Assembly: GCA_963784065.1 (NCBI GenBank)
Contig: CAWAQA010000005.1
Location: forward strand, 1-64,000
DNA: 64,000 bases
Source: CAWAQA01 sp963784065
GTDB taxonomy: Bacteria > Acidobacteriota > Vicinamibacteria > Vicinamibacterales > UBA2999
Reading direction: 5' to 3'
The position numbers were made by a program, and so were the translations under genes. A model generated the notes under the pieces. That model saw nothing but the letters and a program-made list of their open reading frames with translations, did no database searches and was not told where the DNA came from. Position 1 is the stretch's first letter; the number at the start of each line of letters is the position of its first letter. This document shows positions 9,284-19,083 of this stretch, piece after piece.

Positions 9284-9785
9284 ATGTCGAGCACAAGTCA
9301 CGCGCGCCCGGCGTCGGTGGCCTGCTTCGTCCTGACGGTCAGCGATACCCGCACACCCGACACCGATACCAGCGGCCGCGCCATCCGCGAACTGCTCGAG
9401 GAAGCCGGCCACACGGTCACCGGGCATGCCATCGTGCGCGACGAGCCGGCGCAGGTCACCGCGACCGTCCGGCAACAGCTCGACGACGGCGGACGCGCGC
9501 GTCATCATCACGACCGGCGGCACCGGCATCACGTCGCGCGACGGCACGTTCGAAGCGATCGACGGGCTGCTTCGAGAAGCGCCTCGACGGCTTCGGCGAG
9601 CTGTTCCGCATGCTCAGCTTCCAGGAGATCGGCTCGGCCGCGATGATGAGCCGCGCCGCCGCCGGGCACCGTCGGCGCGCACGGCGATCTTCGTCCTGCC
9701 CGGCTCACCCGACGCGGTGCGCCTGGCGATGACTCGTCTCATCCTTCCCGAGCTGGGGCACGTCGTCGCAGCAGTTGAGCCGATG
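9284..9785 (+). CDS. moaB: MoaB-type molybdenum cofactor protein (molybdopterin adenylyltransferase), frameshifted
   Basis: The start MSSTSHARPASVACFVLTVSDTR to TDTSGRAIRELLEEAGH is the MoaB/MogA N-terminus. After breaks near 9495 and 9570 the protein continues with RVIITTGGTGITSRDGTFEAI, then FGELFRMLSFQEIGSAAMMSRA, then the PGSPDAVRLAM motif and a C-terminal helix (LILPELGHVV). These are the substrate-binding motifs of the MoaB fold. The family activates molybdopterin by adenylation before metal insertion. Joined length is about 167 residues, normal for the family. The C-terminus is inferred by assuming one more indel, which places its stop over the moeA start (ATGA). Confidence 0.78.
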
Positions 9786-11015
9786 ACGGGCACGAAGATG
9801 CGCCCGATTCCAGAAGACGATCCCGCTCGACGAGGCGCGGGCGATCATCGACGCGGCCGGTGACGCCAATCGACCGCACCGAGACGCGTGCCGCTGGCCG
9901 CGGCGAACGGGCGCGTGCTCGCGCGGCGATGTCGTGCTCGACCGCCGACGTGCCGCCTTTCTCGCGCGCGGCCATGGACGGCTACGCCGTGCGTGCCGAG
10001 GACACGACGGGCGCCACGCCAGCGCAGCCCGCGCACGCTGCGCTGCATCGAGCAGGTGTTCACCGGCCAGATGCCGACGCCGGCGCGTGGACGAGGGCAC
10101 CTGCATCGAGATCGCGACGGGCGCGCCGATGCCCGACGGCGCGGACGCCGTCGTGATGGTCGAAGACACCAACCGGGACGCGTCAGCGGTCGTGAGCGTG
10201 TTCGCGCCGGTCGCACCACGGCAGAACATCGGCCGCCAGGGTGCGGACATCGAAAGCGGCCAGACGGTGCTGCGTGCCGGCGACGTCCTGAATGCCAGCC
10301 GCGTGGGCGCTCTCGCGGCGCTCGGCATCGCCGAGGTAGACGTGTATGCGCGTCCGCGCGTGGCGATCCTCTCAACGGGCAACGAGATTGTCGAGCCGGG
10401 TCAGCGGCTCCAGCCGGGACAGATTTACGACATCAACAAATTCACGCTGTCGTCCATCTTTGCCGAGCATGGCGCCGTGCCCGTGCTCTATCGCACTGCG
10501 ATCGACACGATCGAGGACCTCTCACGCGCGGTGGACGAGTGCCTCCGGGAAGACGTGCTGGTGTTCTCCGGCGGCAGCTCCGTCGGCGAGCGCGACCTGA
10601 TCCTCGACGTCGATCGCGGCCAAGGGCGAGGTGCTGTTCCACGGCGTCTCGCTGAAGCCGGGCAAGCCCACGGCCTTCGGGATCATCGACGGAAAGCTGA
10701 TCTTCGGCATGCCCGGCTATCCCACGTCGTGCCTGACGAACGGATACATCCTGCGTGGTCCCGGCGCTGCGCCGCATGGCGCGACTGTCACCTCACGCGG
10801 TGCGTTCCGTGACGCTGCCGCTCGGCCAGCGGGTCGCGTCGGTTCCGGGCCGGCATCAGATCTATACCGTCCGCATCGCCGATGGCATGGCGCTGCCCGC
10901 TTTCAAGGCATCCGGCGACATCACCAGCATGTCGCAGGCCGACGGCTACATAGAGATCCCCGCCGCCACCGATTTCGTCGAAAAGGGCGACATCGTCGAG
11001 GTGAAATTGTTTTGA
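9782..11015 (+). CDS. moeA: MoeA molybdopterin molybdenumtransferase, multiply frameshifted
   Basis: The ATG at 9782 overlaps the inferred moaB stop. Segments in successive frames give the MoeA order: DEARAIIDAA, LAAANGRVLAR, then STADVPPFSRAAMDGYAVRA (the conserved PPFxxSAMDGYA motif), GTCIEIATGAPMPDGADAVVM, RVGALAALGIAEVDVYARPR and LSTGNEIVEPG. Next are FSGGSSVGERDL, PGKPTAFGIIDGKLIFGMPG and a C-terminal domain ending KGDIVEVKLF. MoeA inserts molybdenum into adenylated molybdopterin. At about 411 residues the restored protein is full length. Roughly six indels fall in the first 400 bases and near 10620 and 10750. No molybdoenzyme is recognised in the window. Confidence 0.8.
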
Positions 11016-11446
11016 TCACTGAATCCGCGAAGCGCGTGGCCGCGTCCATCGGCATTCCGGTCGCGCGGCGCCACATCTTCCTCTGCTGCGACCAGACGAC
11101 GCCGAAGTGCTGCGAGAAAGAGCGTGGGCTCGCGGCGTGGGACTTCCTGAAGAAGCGCCTGAAAGAGCTTGGACTGTCGGACCAGGGCGGCGTCCTGCGC
11201 ACGAAAGCGAACTGCCTGCGCATCTGCGAAGGCGGCCCGATCGCGGTGGTCTATCCCGAGGGCGCGTGGTACGGCGAATGCGATCCGCCGGTGCTCGAGC
11301 GCATCATCCAGGAACACCTGATCGAAGGACGCGTCGTCGACGAACGCCTGATCGAGCAGCAGCCGCTGGAGAGTCGAGGCGCACGGGGGGAAAAGTGGAA
11401 GAAGTGGAAGAAGTGGAAAAGTGGAAGAAGTGAAAGTGGTAAGTGA
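11012..11446 (+). CDS. thioredoxin-like [2Fe-2S] ferredoxin family protein
   Basis: A TTG start overlaps the moeA stop (TTGA), suggesting translational coupling. ARRHIFLCCDQTTPKCC and ANCLRICEGGPIAVVYPEGAWY contain the four-cysteine region of the thioredoxin-fold (2Fe-2S) family related to Aquifex ferredoxin and the NuoE C-domain. A C-terminal helix (PPVLERIIQEHLIEGRVVDERL) follows. The final 18 or so residues (EKWKKWKKWK...) are read from a 9-base tandem repeat and are probably not a conserved part. An electron-carrier role is inferred from the family; its link to molybdenum cofactor synthesis is positional only. Confidence 0.72.
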   Translation: MITESAKRVAASIGIPVARRHIFLCCDQTTPKCCEKERGLAAWDFLKKRLKELGLSDQGGVLRTKANCLRICEGGPIAVVYPEGAWYGECDPPVLERIIQEHLIEGRVVDERLIEQQPLESRGARGEKWKKWKKWKSGRSESGK

Positions 11447-11456
11447 TAAGTGGTGA
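11393..11456. repeat. short tandem repeat, GTGGAAGAA-like units
   Basis: AAGTGGAAGAAGTGGAAG and its continuation form about six imperfect 6-9 base units, decaying into AAGTGGTAAGTGATAAGTG. The array supplies the Lys/Trp-rich tail of the preceding [2Fe-2S] protein and its stop codon. Confidence 0.75.
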
Positions 11457-11521
11457 AGTTGAACAGCAACACAAAGTGCAAAGTACAACGAGGTGACTCG
11501 AGGGGGCGCGGGCGGCTTACT

Positions 11522-12649
11522 TCAGACTTCGTCGTCCTCGCGTGCGTACTTGAGGAGGGCTACGGTTCGATAGAAGCCGTGGACGAATTTGCCGTACGGG
11601 AGGGTGAGGAAGAGCGCGAGCACGACGCCCAGGTGCACGATCAGCAGGACGCCCATCACCGCCTGGTGCCGCAGGACGAGAAGCAGCAGGCCGGTCACGC
11701 TGGTCAGCAGCAGCAGAACGATGAACGACTCGTCGAGACCGCGCTGGGCCGGATCGGTCAACGCGGGGTCGCGGCGGCGGCGCTGGATGAACAGGCCGGC
11801 CGGTCCGATGACCAGGCCCACACCACCGAGTGTGCCCAGCACGACGGGCAGGCTCGTGTAGGCATGGGGAGCCTCCCATCCCAGGCTGTGATAGAGCGCG
11901 GCCACCGACGTTGACGCAAAGCACAACATGAAGCCGTAGAACGTGCTGTGATGGAACCAGCGCCGCCACGGGACGCGGACCTCCTCCGCTGAGACGCAGT
12001 CCTGACCGGTTGCGTGCAGGTGCCGCAGCGTGAGGACATCGCGAACGGCCTGCCAGCTGAACCCGGCAGCCACAGCCTTCAAGCCCGAAGTCGTAGCGTT
12101 CGAGCCGGAAGCCACAGGGCTCGCCCCAGCCGCCGCGTTCATGTCCCTGCGACAGCGATTGACGCCGATGCCGAGCGCGATCAGCACGAAGAGGCCGACG
12201 CCGCCAAAGAGCGCGGTCATGACGCCATGCGGCATCACGGCGTAGAAGTCACCGGCGTTGCCGGGATTCCACAACATCGAACCGCGCGTGGCCAGCGTTG
12301 CGCCGGTCATGACGACGATCAACGCGACGGCGAGCAACAGTCCGGTGGCGAGGTTCTGACGCCGGAATGCCGCGGCCAGCGATTGCGGCCACGCGTACTC
12401 CTCGTAGGAGCGGGCACGGATGCGGGCGAGCGTCTTGGGCACGTCGATCCCGAACTCGTGCGGCGGCGCGTACTGGCACGCGTAGAGACACTCGCCGCAG
12501 TTGTGGCAGAGGTTCGCCAGATAGTTGAGATCGGCCTTGGGGAACGTCAGCCGCTGCTCCATCGCGGGGAACACGGGGCAGTACTGCTCGCAATAGCGGC
12601 AGGCGTTGCAGACGGTCATGACGTGCGCGCCGTGGCGCGTCAGACTCAT
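11522..12649 (-). CDS. tcuB: TcuB-like membrane 4Fe-4S protein (tricarballylate utilization)
   Basis: The ATG at 12649 overlaps the tcuA stop (ATGA). The N-terminus has two cluster motifs: CNACRYCEQYCPVFP and CHNCGECLYACQYAPP, each C-x2-C-x2-C-x3-C(P). Membrane helices follow (LATGLLLAVALIVVMTGATL, VMTALFGGVGLFVLIALGIG, FYGFMLCFASTSVAALYHSL and two more near the end), with histidines suited to heme. The length of 375 residues fits TcuB/CitB. In Salmonella the protein reoxidises the flavin of TcuA and passes electrons to the quinone pool; that role is inferred here from homology and gene order. Confidence 0.85.
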   Translation of the reverse strand: MSLTRHGAHVMTVCNACRYCEQYCPVFPAMEQRLTFPKADLNYLANLCHNCGECLYACQYAPPHEFGIDVPKTLARIRARSYEEYAWPQSLAAAFRRQNLATGLLLAVALIVVMTGATLATRGSMLWNPGNAGDFYAVMPHGVMTALFGGVGLFVLIALGIGVNRCRRDMNAAAGASPVASGSNATTSGLKAVAAGFSWQAVRDVLTLRHLHATGQDCVSAEEVRVPWRRWFHHSTFYGFMLCFASTSVAALYHSLGWEAPHAYTSLPVVLGTLGGVGLVIGPAGLFIQRRRRDPALTDPAQRGLDESFIVLLLLTSVTGLLLLVLRHQAVMGVLLIVHLGVVLALFLTLPYGKFVHGFYRTVALLKYAREDDEV

Positions 12650-14049
12650 CGAGCGGCGGCATGCTGCGCAGCGCTTTCCCCGGCGATCCGGCCAAACACG
12701 GTGCCGATCGTCATGCCGATGCCGGCGATGTATCCCTTCCTCAGGATGTTCCCCGCCATGATCTCGCCGGCCGCGTAGACGTTCGCGAACGGCACCCCGC
12801 TGCCCGCAAGCACCCGCGCGCGGTCGTCCACTCGAACGCCGAGATACGTGAACGTGATCCCGGGCCGCAGCGGGTAGCCCCAGAACGGCGGCGTGTCGAT
12901 CCGCTGCGCCCAGTGGGTCTTGTTCGGCATGAGTCCCTCGGTGCGGCAGTCGTCCAGCGTCGTGTGGTCGAACGAGCCGGGCCTGACGGCGCAGTTGAAC
13001 GCCGCCACCGTGGCCTCGAGCCGATCGGGCGCCAGATCGAGGCGCGCCGCCAGCTCGCGGATCGATCCCGCCTCGATCGGCGGAAACACCGACGGCATGA
13101 AACGCCCGTGCACCTTGGCGTCCACGATGGAGTAGGCAATCTGATCCGGCTGCCGCGCGACGAGCTTGCCCCAGATCGCGTAGCGCTTCGGCCAGAAGTC
13201 TTCGCCCTCGTCGTAGAACCGCTCGCCGTGCTTGTTCACGGCGATCCCGAGCGGCACCGAGTCGAGCCGCGTGACGATGCCGCCGTCGAACCGGGGGGCG
13301 CGTCCGTCGACGGCAACGGCGTGGCACTCGCGCGGGTCGCCAATCGGCTGCGCGCCGGCGTCCAGCATCATCCGGAGGACCGTGCCCTTGTTGTACGGCG
13401 TGCCGCGGACGATGAAGTTCCGCGCGGCCTCGCCCCACGCCTCGCGCAGCCACTCGAGGTTCGCCTCGAATCCGCCGGAGGCGACGACGGCGGCCCGCGC
13501 GCGGACCGTTTCGGTGCGGCCGCCGATCGACACGGACGGCGCTGTGAAAGACGCCGTCCGCGAAGGTCGAGGCCGACGACTTCGGCGTCGTAGAGCACGT
13601 CGATGCCCAGCCGCTCGGCCGCGGCGTAATAGCTGTTCATCAACGCCTTGCCGCCGCCGAGGAAGAACGCGTTGGTGCGCGACAGGTGCAGCGTGCCGCG
13701 CAGCGACGCCTGGAAGCGGACGCCGAAGGTCGCGCATCCACGCCGGGCACGCCGCCGAGCGCTCGACCACGAGGCGCGCCAGCGCTTCGTCGGTCTCGTT
13801 GCCGTTGACGCGAAGCAGGTCCGACATGAACTCGTCTTCCGGGTACGCATCCGTGAGCACGGCGGTCGGCTCGGCGTGGGCGCATCGCAGGTTGCGCGTG
13901 TGACGGCTGTTGCCGCCGCGGAAGTCGCGCGGGGCGCATTCCAGCACGATGACGCTCGCGCCCGCCTGCCGCGCCGTGAGCGCGGCGCACAGCGCCGCGT
14001 TGCCGCCGCCGAGGACGGCGACGTCGTAGCTGGCCGGCGTCCCGCTCAT
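12646..14049 (-). CDS. tcuA: TcuA-like FAD-dependent tricarballylate dehydrogenase, frameshifted
   Basis: MSGTPASYDVAVLGGGNAAL contains the FAD-binding GGGxAAL loop. The flavin region continues with VIVLECAPRDFRGGNSRHTRN. A pair of frame changes between about 13560 and 13740 displaces RTNAFFLGGGKALMNSYYAA; the original frame then returns with RAAVVASGGFEAN, GIVTRLDSVPLGIAVNKHGERF and the C-terminal FANVYAAGEIMAGNILRKGY. The family oxidises tricarballylate to cis-aconitate. Restored length is about 467 residues, normal for TcuA and fumarate reductase/succinate dehydrogenase flavoprotein relatives. It lies between tctA and tcuB with overlapping ends. Confidence 0.85.
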   Translation of the reverse strand: MSGTPASYDVAVLGGGNAALCAALTARQAGASVIVLECAPRDFRGGNSRHTRNLRCAHAEPTAVLTDAYPEDEFMSDLLRVNGNETDEALARLVVERSAACPAWMRDLRRPLPGVAARHAAPVAHQRVLPRRRQGVDEQLLRRGRAAGHRRALRRRSRRPRPSRTASFTAPSVSIGGRTETVRARAAVVASGGFEANLEWLREAWGEAARNFIVRGTPYNKGTVLRMMLDAGAQPIGDPRECHAVAVDGRAPRFDGGIVTRLDSVPLGIAVNKHGERFYDEGEDFWPKRYAIWGKLVARQPDQIAYSIVDAKVHGRFMPSVFPPIEAGSIRELAARLDLAPDRLEATVAAFNCAVRPGSFDHTTLDDCRTEGLMPNKTHWAQRIDTPPFWGYPLRPGITFTYLGVRVDDRARVLAGSGVPFANVYAAGEIMAGNILRKGYIAGIGMTIGTVFGRIAGESAAQHAAAR

Positions 14050-15654
14050 GACGCGATCGGCTCCTGCAGCCGGCGGGAGAACCACCGCTTCGCCACCCAG
14101 GGACCGGCGAGCACGAGGGCAGCGGCGACGAGCAGCGTCGCGGCAGATCGGACGGGTCACGAATACCGACAGGTCGCCCTTCGCTGATCGCCAGCGCGCG
14201 GCGGAACTGCTGCTCCGACAGCGGCCCGAGGACCAGGCCGAGCACGGCCGGCACCAGCGGAAAGTCGTACACGCGCATCACGCAGCCGACGGCGCCGACG
14301 ACGTAGAGCAGCCCGAGGTCGAGCATGCGAACGATTCAGGCTGTAGGCGCCGAGCGAGGCCAGGACGAGGATGCCGCCGAAGAGCAGCGGCCGCGGCACC
14401 AGCATGACGCGCGCCCAGACGCCGGCCAGCGGCAGGTTGAGCACGAGCAGCATCACGTTGCCGATGTAGAGGCTGGCGATCAGCGTCCACACGAGGTCCG
14501 GCCGCGACGCGAACAGCAGCGGCCCGGGCTGCAGCCCGTACTGCTGGAACGCCGCCAGCAGGACGGCGGCCGTGGCCGACGAGGGCAGGCCCAGCGTCAG
14601 CAGCGGCACCAGCACGCCCGCGGCGGCGGCGTTGTTGGCGGCCTCGGGGCCGGCGACGCCCTCGATGGCGCCGTGCCCGAACTCCTCCGGGTGATCGCTC
14701 AGCCGCTTCTCGGTGATGTACGAAAGGAACGTCGGGATGACCGAGCCGCCGCACGGCAGCACGCCGAGCGGAAACCCGATCGCCGTGCCGCGCAGCCACG
14801 GCTTCCACGAGCGCCGCCACTCCTCGCGGCTCATGCCGGTGAAATCGTGCAGCCGCGACGACCTCGATCTCCTCGCGCCCGTGCCGCCACGCCTGGTACA
14901 ACGTCTCGCCCACGGCGAAGAGGCCGATGACGAGGATGACCACGTCGATGCCGTCGAGCAGCTGCGGAATGCCGAACGAGAAGCGGGCGTCGCCGGTGAG
15001 CTGGTCGATGCCGACGAGGCCGAGCGCGAGGCCGAGGAAGAGGCTGAACAGCCCGCGCGTCAGCGACGCGCCGAGCAGCGCGGTCGACGGCGCAGAAGGC
15101 GAGCATGGTGAGCCCGAAGTACTCGGCCGGGCCGAACCGCAGCGCCACCGACGCCAGCACCGGCGCGAAGAACGTCAGCCCGATCGTCGCGAGCGTGCCG
15201 GCCACGAACGAGCCGATGGCGGCGGTCGTGAGCGCCGCGGCGCCGCGCCCCTGCCGCGCCATCTGATAGCCGTCGATCGCCGTCGCGATCGCGCCGGTTT
15301 CGCCGGGCGTGTTGAGCAGGATGCTGGTCGTCGATCCGCCGTACATCGCGCCGTAGTAGATCCCGCCGAACATGATGAAGGCGCTGATCGGATCGAGGGT
15401 GAAGGTGATCGGGCAGCAGCACCGCGACGGTCAGCGCCGGGCCGATGCCGGGCAGCACGCCGACGGCGGTGCCGAGCGTCACGCCGGTGAACGCCCACAT
15501 CAGGTCGCCCAGGTGAGCGCGTTCGCGAACCCTCGCGAGGGCCTGCAGCGGCTGTCGTTGTGATTCGTCGACGGGCCGCCGATGGTCGGCCCGCGAAATC
15601 CGTCGAACGGATGCGGCGCATAAGGTTCAGTTCATCGGTCCACGGAGTATCCAT
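14046..15654 (-). CDS. tctA: tripartite tricarboxylate transporter TctA permease, frameshifted
   Basis: Large membrane protein of the tripartite tricarboxylate transporter family. Conserved parts are LGTAVGVLPGIGPALTVAVLL, then MFGGIYYGAMYGGSTTSILL, NTPGETGAIATAIDGYQMAR, GLPCGGSVIP-like LPCGGSVIPTFLSYITEKRL and GPEAANNAAAAGVLVPLLTL. The C-terminal helices end WFSRRLQEPIAS, with the stop over the tcuA start. About five frame changes occur (near 15400, 15085, 14850, 14330 and 14130). The ATG overlaps the tctB stop (TGATG), but the first 110 bases encode no recognisable TctA sequence before FANALTW. It would import a tricarboxylate for TcuAB. Confidence 0.82.
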
Positions 15655-17004
15655 CAGGCGGCGCTCACAGCCAGCCCCGCGAGCACACCGGCCGGCAGCG
15701 ACAGCTGCAGGACGCGCGCGAAGAGCAGGTAGGCGCCGACCGACACGGCGACGGCAAAGGCCGCGTCGCGCGCCGGATGGCGCTCGTCGAACGCGCGCGC
15801 GGCGAACCAGAAGAGCACGGCGGACGCGATGACGAAGCCCGCGCGCTCGGCCAGCGCGAGGTTCAGCGACGACACCGACCGCGATCAGCGCCACCGACCG
15901 CCAGCCGCGGCCAGCGTGCCTCGGCGCTGCGGACCGACGACTTCCGCACGTTGACGACCGCGGCCACGCCGAAGATCGCCAGCCCGGCGAGCACGAACAG
16001 CGGATACGGCCCGGCGTTGGCGAGCGAGCCGGCCTCGCTGTCGCCCGTGCCGAGCTCCCGCAGGATCCCGCGGACGCGCGCTTCCTCCGCGGTCGCGAAG
16101 CGCGCGAAGGCCTCTCCGGCGAGGTAGCGATCGAGCCAGCGGTAGCGCTGGCAGCATCTCCTGCCATTCCGCCGAACGGACCATCGCCTCGAGCGCGGCC
16201 GCGAGACGCCGCCGGTCGTCGGCGCTGATGCCGGGCGGCGCCACAATCGAGCGCCAGTTCTCGAACTCGACGTCCACGCCCTGCTCGCGCAGCGTCGGCG
16301 ACGTCCAGGCCGGGCAGCCGTTCGCCGCTCGAGATGGCGAGGACGCGCACGGTGCCCGCCTCGATCTGCGGGGCAAACTCGGCCAAGCCGTTGATGCCGA
16401 CCGACACCTGTCCGCCGAGGATCGCGGACAGCGACTCGCCGCCGCCCGAGAAGGCGATGTAGTTGACGCGCCGCGGTGCCACGCCGACCGCATCGGCGAT
16501 GAGGCCGGCGAGAATCTGATCGCTTCCGCCGGCGGAGCCGCCGCCCCACGAGATCGATTCCGGGCGCTCCTTGAACGCGCGGATGAGGTCATCGAGTGTC
16601 CGGAAGGGCGACGCGGCCGGCACCGCGATGACCTCGTACTCGCCGGTGAGTCGCGCGATCGGCGTGACGTCGCCCAGCGTGACCGGCGACTGGTGGGTGA
16701 CGATGCCGCCGAGCATGATGAGCCCCGACACCATCACGGCATCGCCGTTGCCGCGCTCGGCGCCGATGAACCGGGCGAGCCCGATCGTGCCGGCCGCGCC
16801 AGGGATGTTCTCGACAATCGGGGTGCGCACGATGCCGGCGCGCTGCAGCACCTGCTGCATCGCCCGGGCGGTCTGATCCCAGCCGCCGCCGGGCGCGGCG
16901 GGGGCGATGATGCGAAGCTGCTCGTAAGCGGGTTGCGCGGGGGCGGGAGCCGCGGCGGCCATCGCCATCGCGACCGCCAGGGCCATCCTCGCGGGAAAAT
17001 GCAT
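15654..17004 (-). CDS. TctC-TctB fusion: solute-binding protein joined to small membrane subunit, frameshifted
   Basis: The ATG at 17004 opens a signal peptide (MHFPARMALAVAMAMAAAAPAPAQ) and a TctC/Bug-type binding protein (IIAPAAPGGGWDQTARAMQQ, ENIPGAAGTIGLARF, GQVSVGINGLAEFAPQIEAG). After breaks near 16300 and 16150 the end of TctC (RYLAGEAFARFATAEEARVR) reads on, with no stop, into YPLFVLAGLAIFGVAAVVNV and then, after one more break near 15890, AERAGFVIASAVLFWFAARA. The latter is a TctB-like four-helix membrane protein ending LPAGVLAGLAVSAA. The continuous frame across the junction (about 16050) supports a real TctC-TctB fusion. It would tether the binding protein to the permease. Confidence 0.72.
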
Positions 17005-17047
17005 GGTTCAGCGATTCTACGCGATCGCACCGGCCCGGCAGTCGGGC

Positions 17048-17053
17048 TATAAT
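17048..17053 (+). promoter_or_regulatory. candidate -10 element for korA1
   Basis: A perfect TATAAT lies 90 bases before the korA1 start in the spacer between divergent tctCB and korA1. No convincing -35 is seen 17 bases upstream, so this is only a candidate. Confidence 0.3.
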
Positions 17054-17142
17054 CCCGCCGCAATCTCCTGAAAATCCAGCTGCAATATCCTCTTACGGCT
17101 CGAGAGGTTATAGGCTAGGTTTGATCAGGGGGACAGGAGCAC

Positions 17143-18979
17143 ATGTCAGCCAGCGACGTCGCAGTACAGGAAGCGGGCCCGCGCTCGCGCGCAGATCGCA
17201 TCGTCAATGATTTCGCCATTCAGGTCGCCACCATCAATGGTTCCGGCAGCCAGACCGCCAATCTCGTCCTGCTGCGTTCGATCTTCCAGATGGGCGTGCC
17301 GGTCTCCGGCAAGAACATGTTCCCGTCGAACATCGCGGGGCTGCCGACGTGGTACACGATCCGCGCCAGCGCCGACGGATACATAGCCCGGAAGAAGGAA
17401 GTCGACTTCGTCGTCGCGATGAATCCGGAGACCGCGCGCGAAGACGTTCTCACCCTGCAGCCCGGCGCCGCCGTCGTCTACGACGAGCCGCTGAAGCTCA
17501 ACGAGCTTCGCAGCGACCTGACGTTTTATCCGGTCCCGTTCGACAAGCTGATTGCGCCGGTCACGCACGACGCGAAGTTGCGCCGGCTCGTGCGCAACAT
17601 GATCTACGACGGCGTCCTCTCGCGGCTGCTGTCGGTGGACATGGGGCAGATGGAGAAGGCGCTGCGGAAGCAGCTCGGGCGCAAGCAGAAGGCGATCGAG
17701 CTCAACATGGCGGCGCTCAAGGGCGGCTACGACTACGCCGAAGCCAACCTGCCGAAGCAGGATCCGTTCGTGATCGAACCGATGGACAAGACCACGGGCA
17801 TGATCCTGATCGAGGGCAACGCGGCCGCGGCCATCGGCTGCTTGATGGCGGGCGTCACGTTCGTCGGCTGGTACCCCATCACCCCGTCGTCGTCTCTGTG
17901 CGAGTCGCTCATCGACTACCTGAAGAAGTACAGGCGGGATCCGGAAACGGGCAAAGCGACGTATGCGGTGATTCAAGCGGAGGACGAACTGGCGGCCCTG
18001 GGCATGGTGATCGGCGCCAGCTGGATGGGCGCCAGGGCGATGACCTCCACGGCCGGTCCCGGCATGTCGCTCATGGCCGAATTCACCGGCCTCGGCTACT
18101 ACGCCGAGGTGCCGGCGGTGATCTTCGACATCCAGCGCGTCGGGCCGTCAACCGGGCTGCCGACCCGCACGGCGCAGCAGGACATCCTGTCAACCGCCGT
18201 GCTGTCGCACGGCGACACGAAGCACCCGATGCTGCTGCCGGCGTCGGTGGCCGAGTGCTACACGATGGCCATGGACGCCTTCGACCTGGCGGAGCGGCTG
18301 CAGACGCCAATCTTCGTCATGTCGGATCTCGATCTCGGCATGAACACGTGGATGGCCAGGCCGTTCGAGTACCCGACCAAGCCGTTCGACCGCGGCAAGC
18401 GGCTGGATGCCGACACGCTCAAGCGCCTCGGGCAATTCGGACGGTACCGCGACGTGGACGGCGACGGGATCACGTACAGGACGGTGCCTGGCGACGGGAT
18501 GCCCGCCTACTTTGCGCGCGGTTCAGGCCACAACGAGCTCGCGCAGTACAGCGAACGCGCCGACGACTACGCCAACAACCTCGACCGGCTTGCGCGCAAG
18601 TTCGAGACGGCGAGGACGCTCGTTCCCAAGCCGGAGGTCACCATGGCCGGCGACGGCGGCATCGGCCTCATCGGCTGGGGGACGACGCACTGGGCGATCG
18701 TCGAGTCGCGCGATCAGCTGGCGAAGGAAGAGGGAGTGGACACCTCGTACCTGCGGCTGCGCGCATATCCGTTCACCGCCGGAGGTCTGGGATTTCATCG
18801 ACCGGTGCGACCGCGTCTACGTAATCGAGCAGAATCGCGATGGTCAGATGCTCGCGCTCCTGAAGATGGAGTGCACGGTCGAACAGTTCGCCAAGCTGCG
18901 GAGCATCCGTCATTATGTCGGGCTGCCGATCGACGGACGATCGGTGACGATGGAGCTGTTGCAGCAGGAACAGCAGTAG
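17143..18979 (+). CDS. korA: 2-oxoacid:ferredoxin oxidoreductase, fused gamma-alpha subunit, frameshifted
   Basis: The N-terminal ~180 residues form a gamma-type domain (FAIQVATINGSGSQTANLVL, GLPTWYTIRASADGYIARK). Then comes the alpha domain, with the thiamine diphosphate-facing motif GCLMAGVTFVGWYPITPSSS and EDELAALGMVIGASWMGARA, and the C-terminal transketolase-like domain (GGIGLIGWGTTHWAIVESRD). A frame break near 18785 displaces the last 65 residues (VWDFIDRCDRVYVIEQNRDG). The enzyme oxidatively decarboxylates a 2-oxoacid (2-oxoglutarate or similar) with CoA and reduces ferredoxin. Gene order korA-korB-nuo suggests electrons pass to complex I. Substrate choice cannot be read from sequence. 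Confidence 0.88.
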
Positions 18980-18981
18980 AG

Positions 18982-19050
18982 CCCGGTGGCTTCCGGCTTC
19001 AGCCGGAAGTCGAGTGCTCGGTCGGATCTTCCGGCTGAAGCCGGAAGCCA
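18982..19050. repeat. REP-type palindrome pair (GCTTCCGGCTTCAGCCGGAAG)
   Basis: Two copies of a GCTTCCGGCTTCAGCCGGAAG-like palindrome lie in opposite orientation between korA and korB and could fold into one long hairpin. The same TTCAGCC/GGCTGAA core occurs in other spacers of this window. Confidence 0.8.
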
Positions 19051-19083
19051 CAAGAGATAAAGAGACCAGGGGACACAACGCAC

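Noticed and set aside
15175..15653. Reading of tctC as extending in one frame to 15175
   Set aside because: After about 16300 that frame loses all similarity; the protein continues in other frames as the rest of TctC and TctB.
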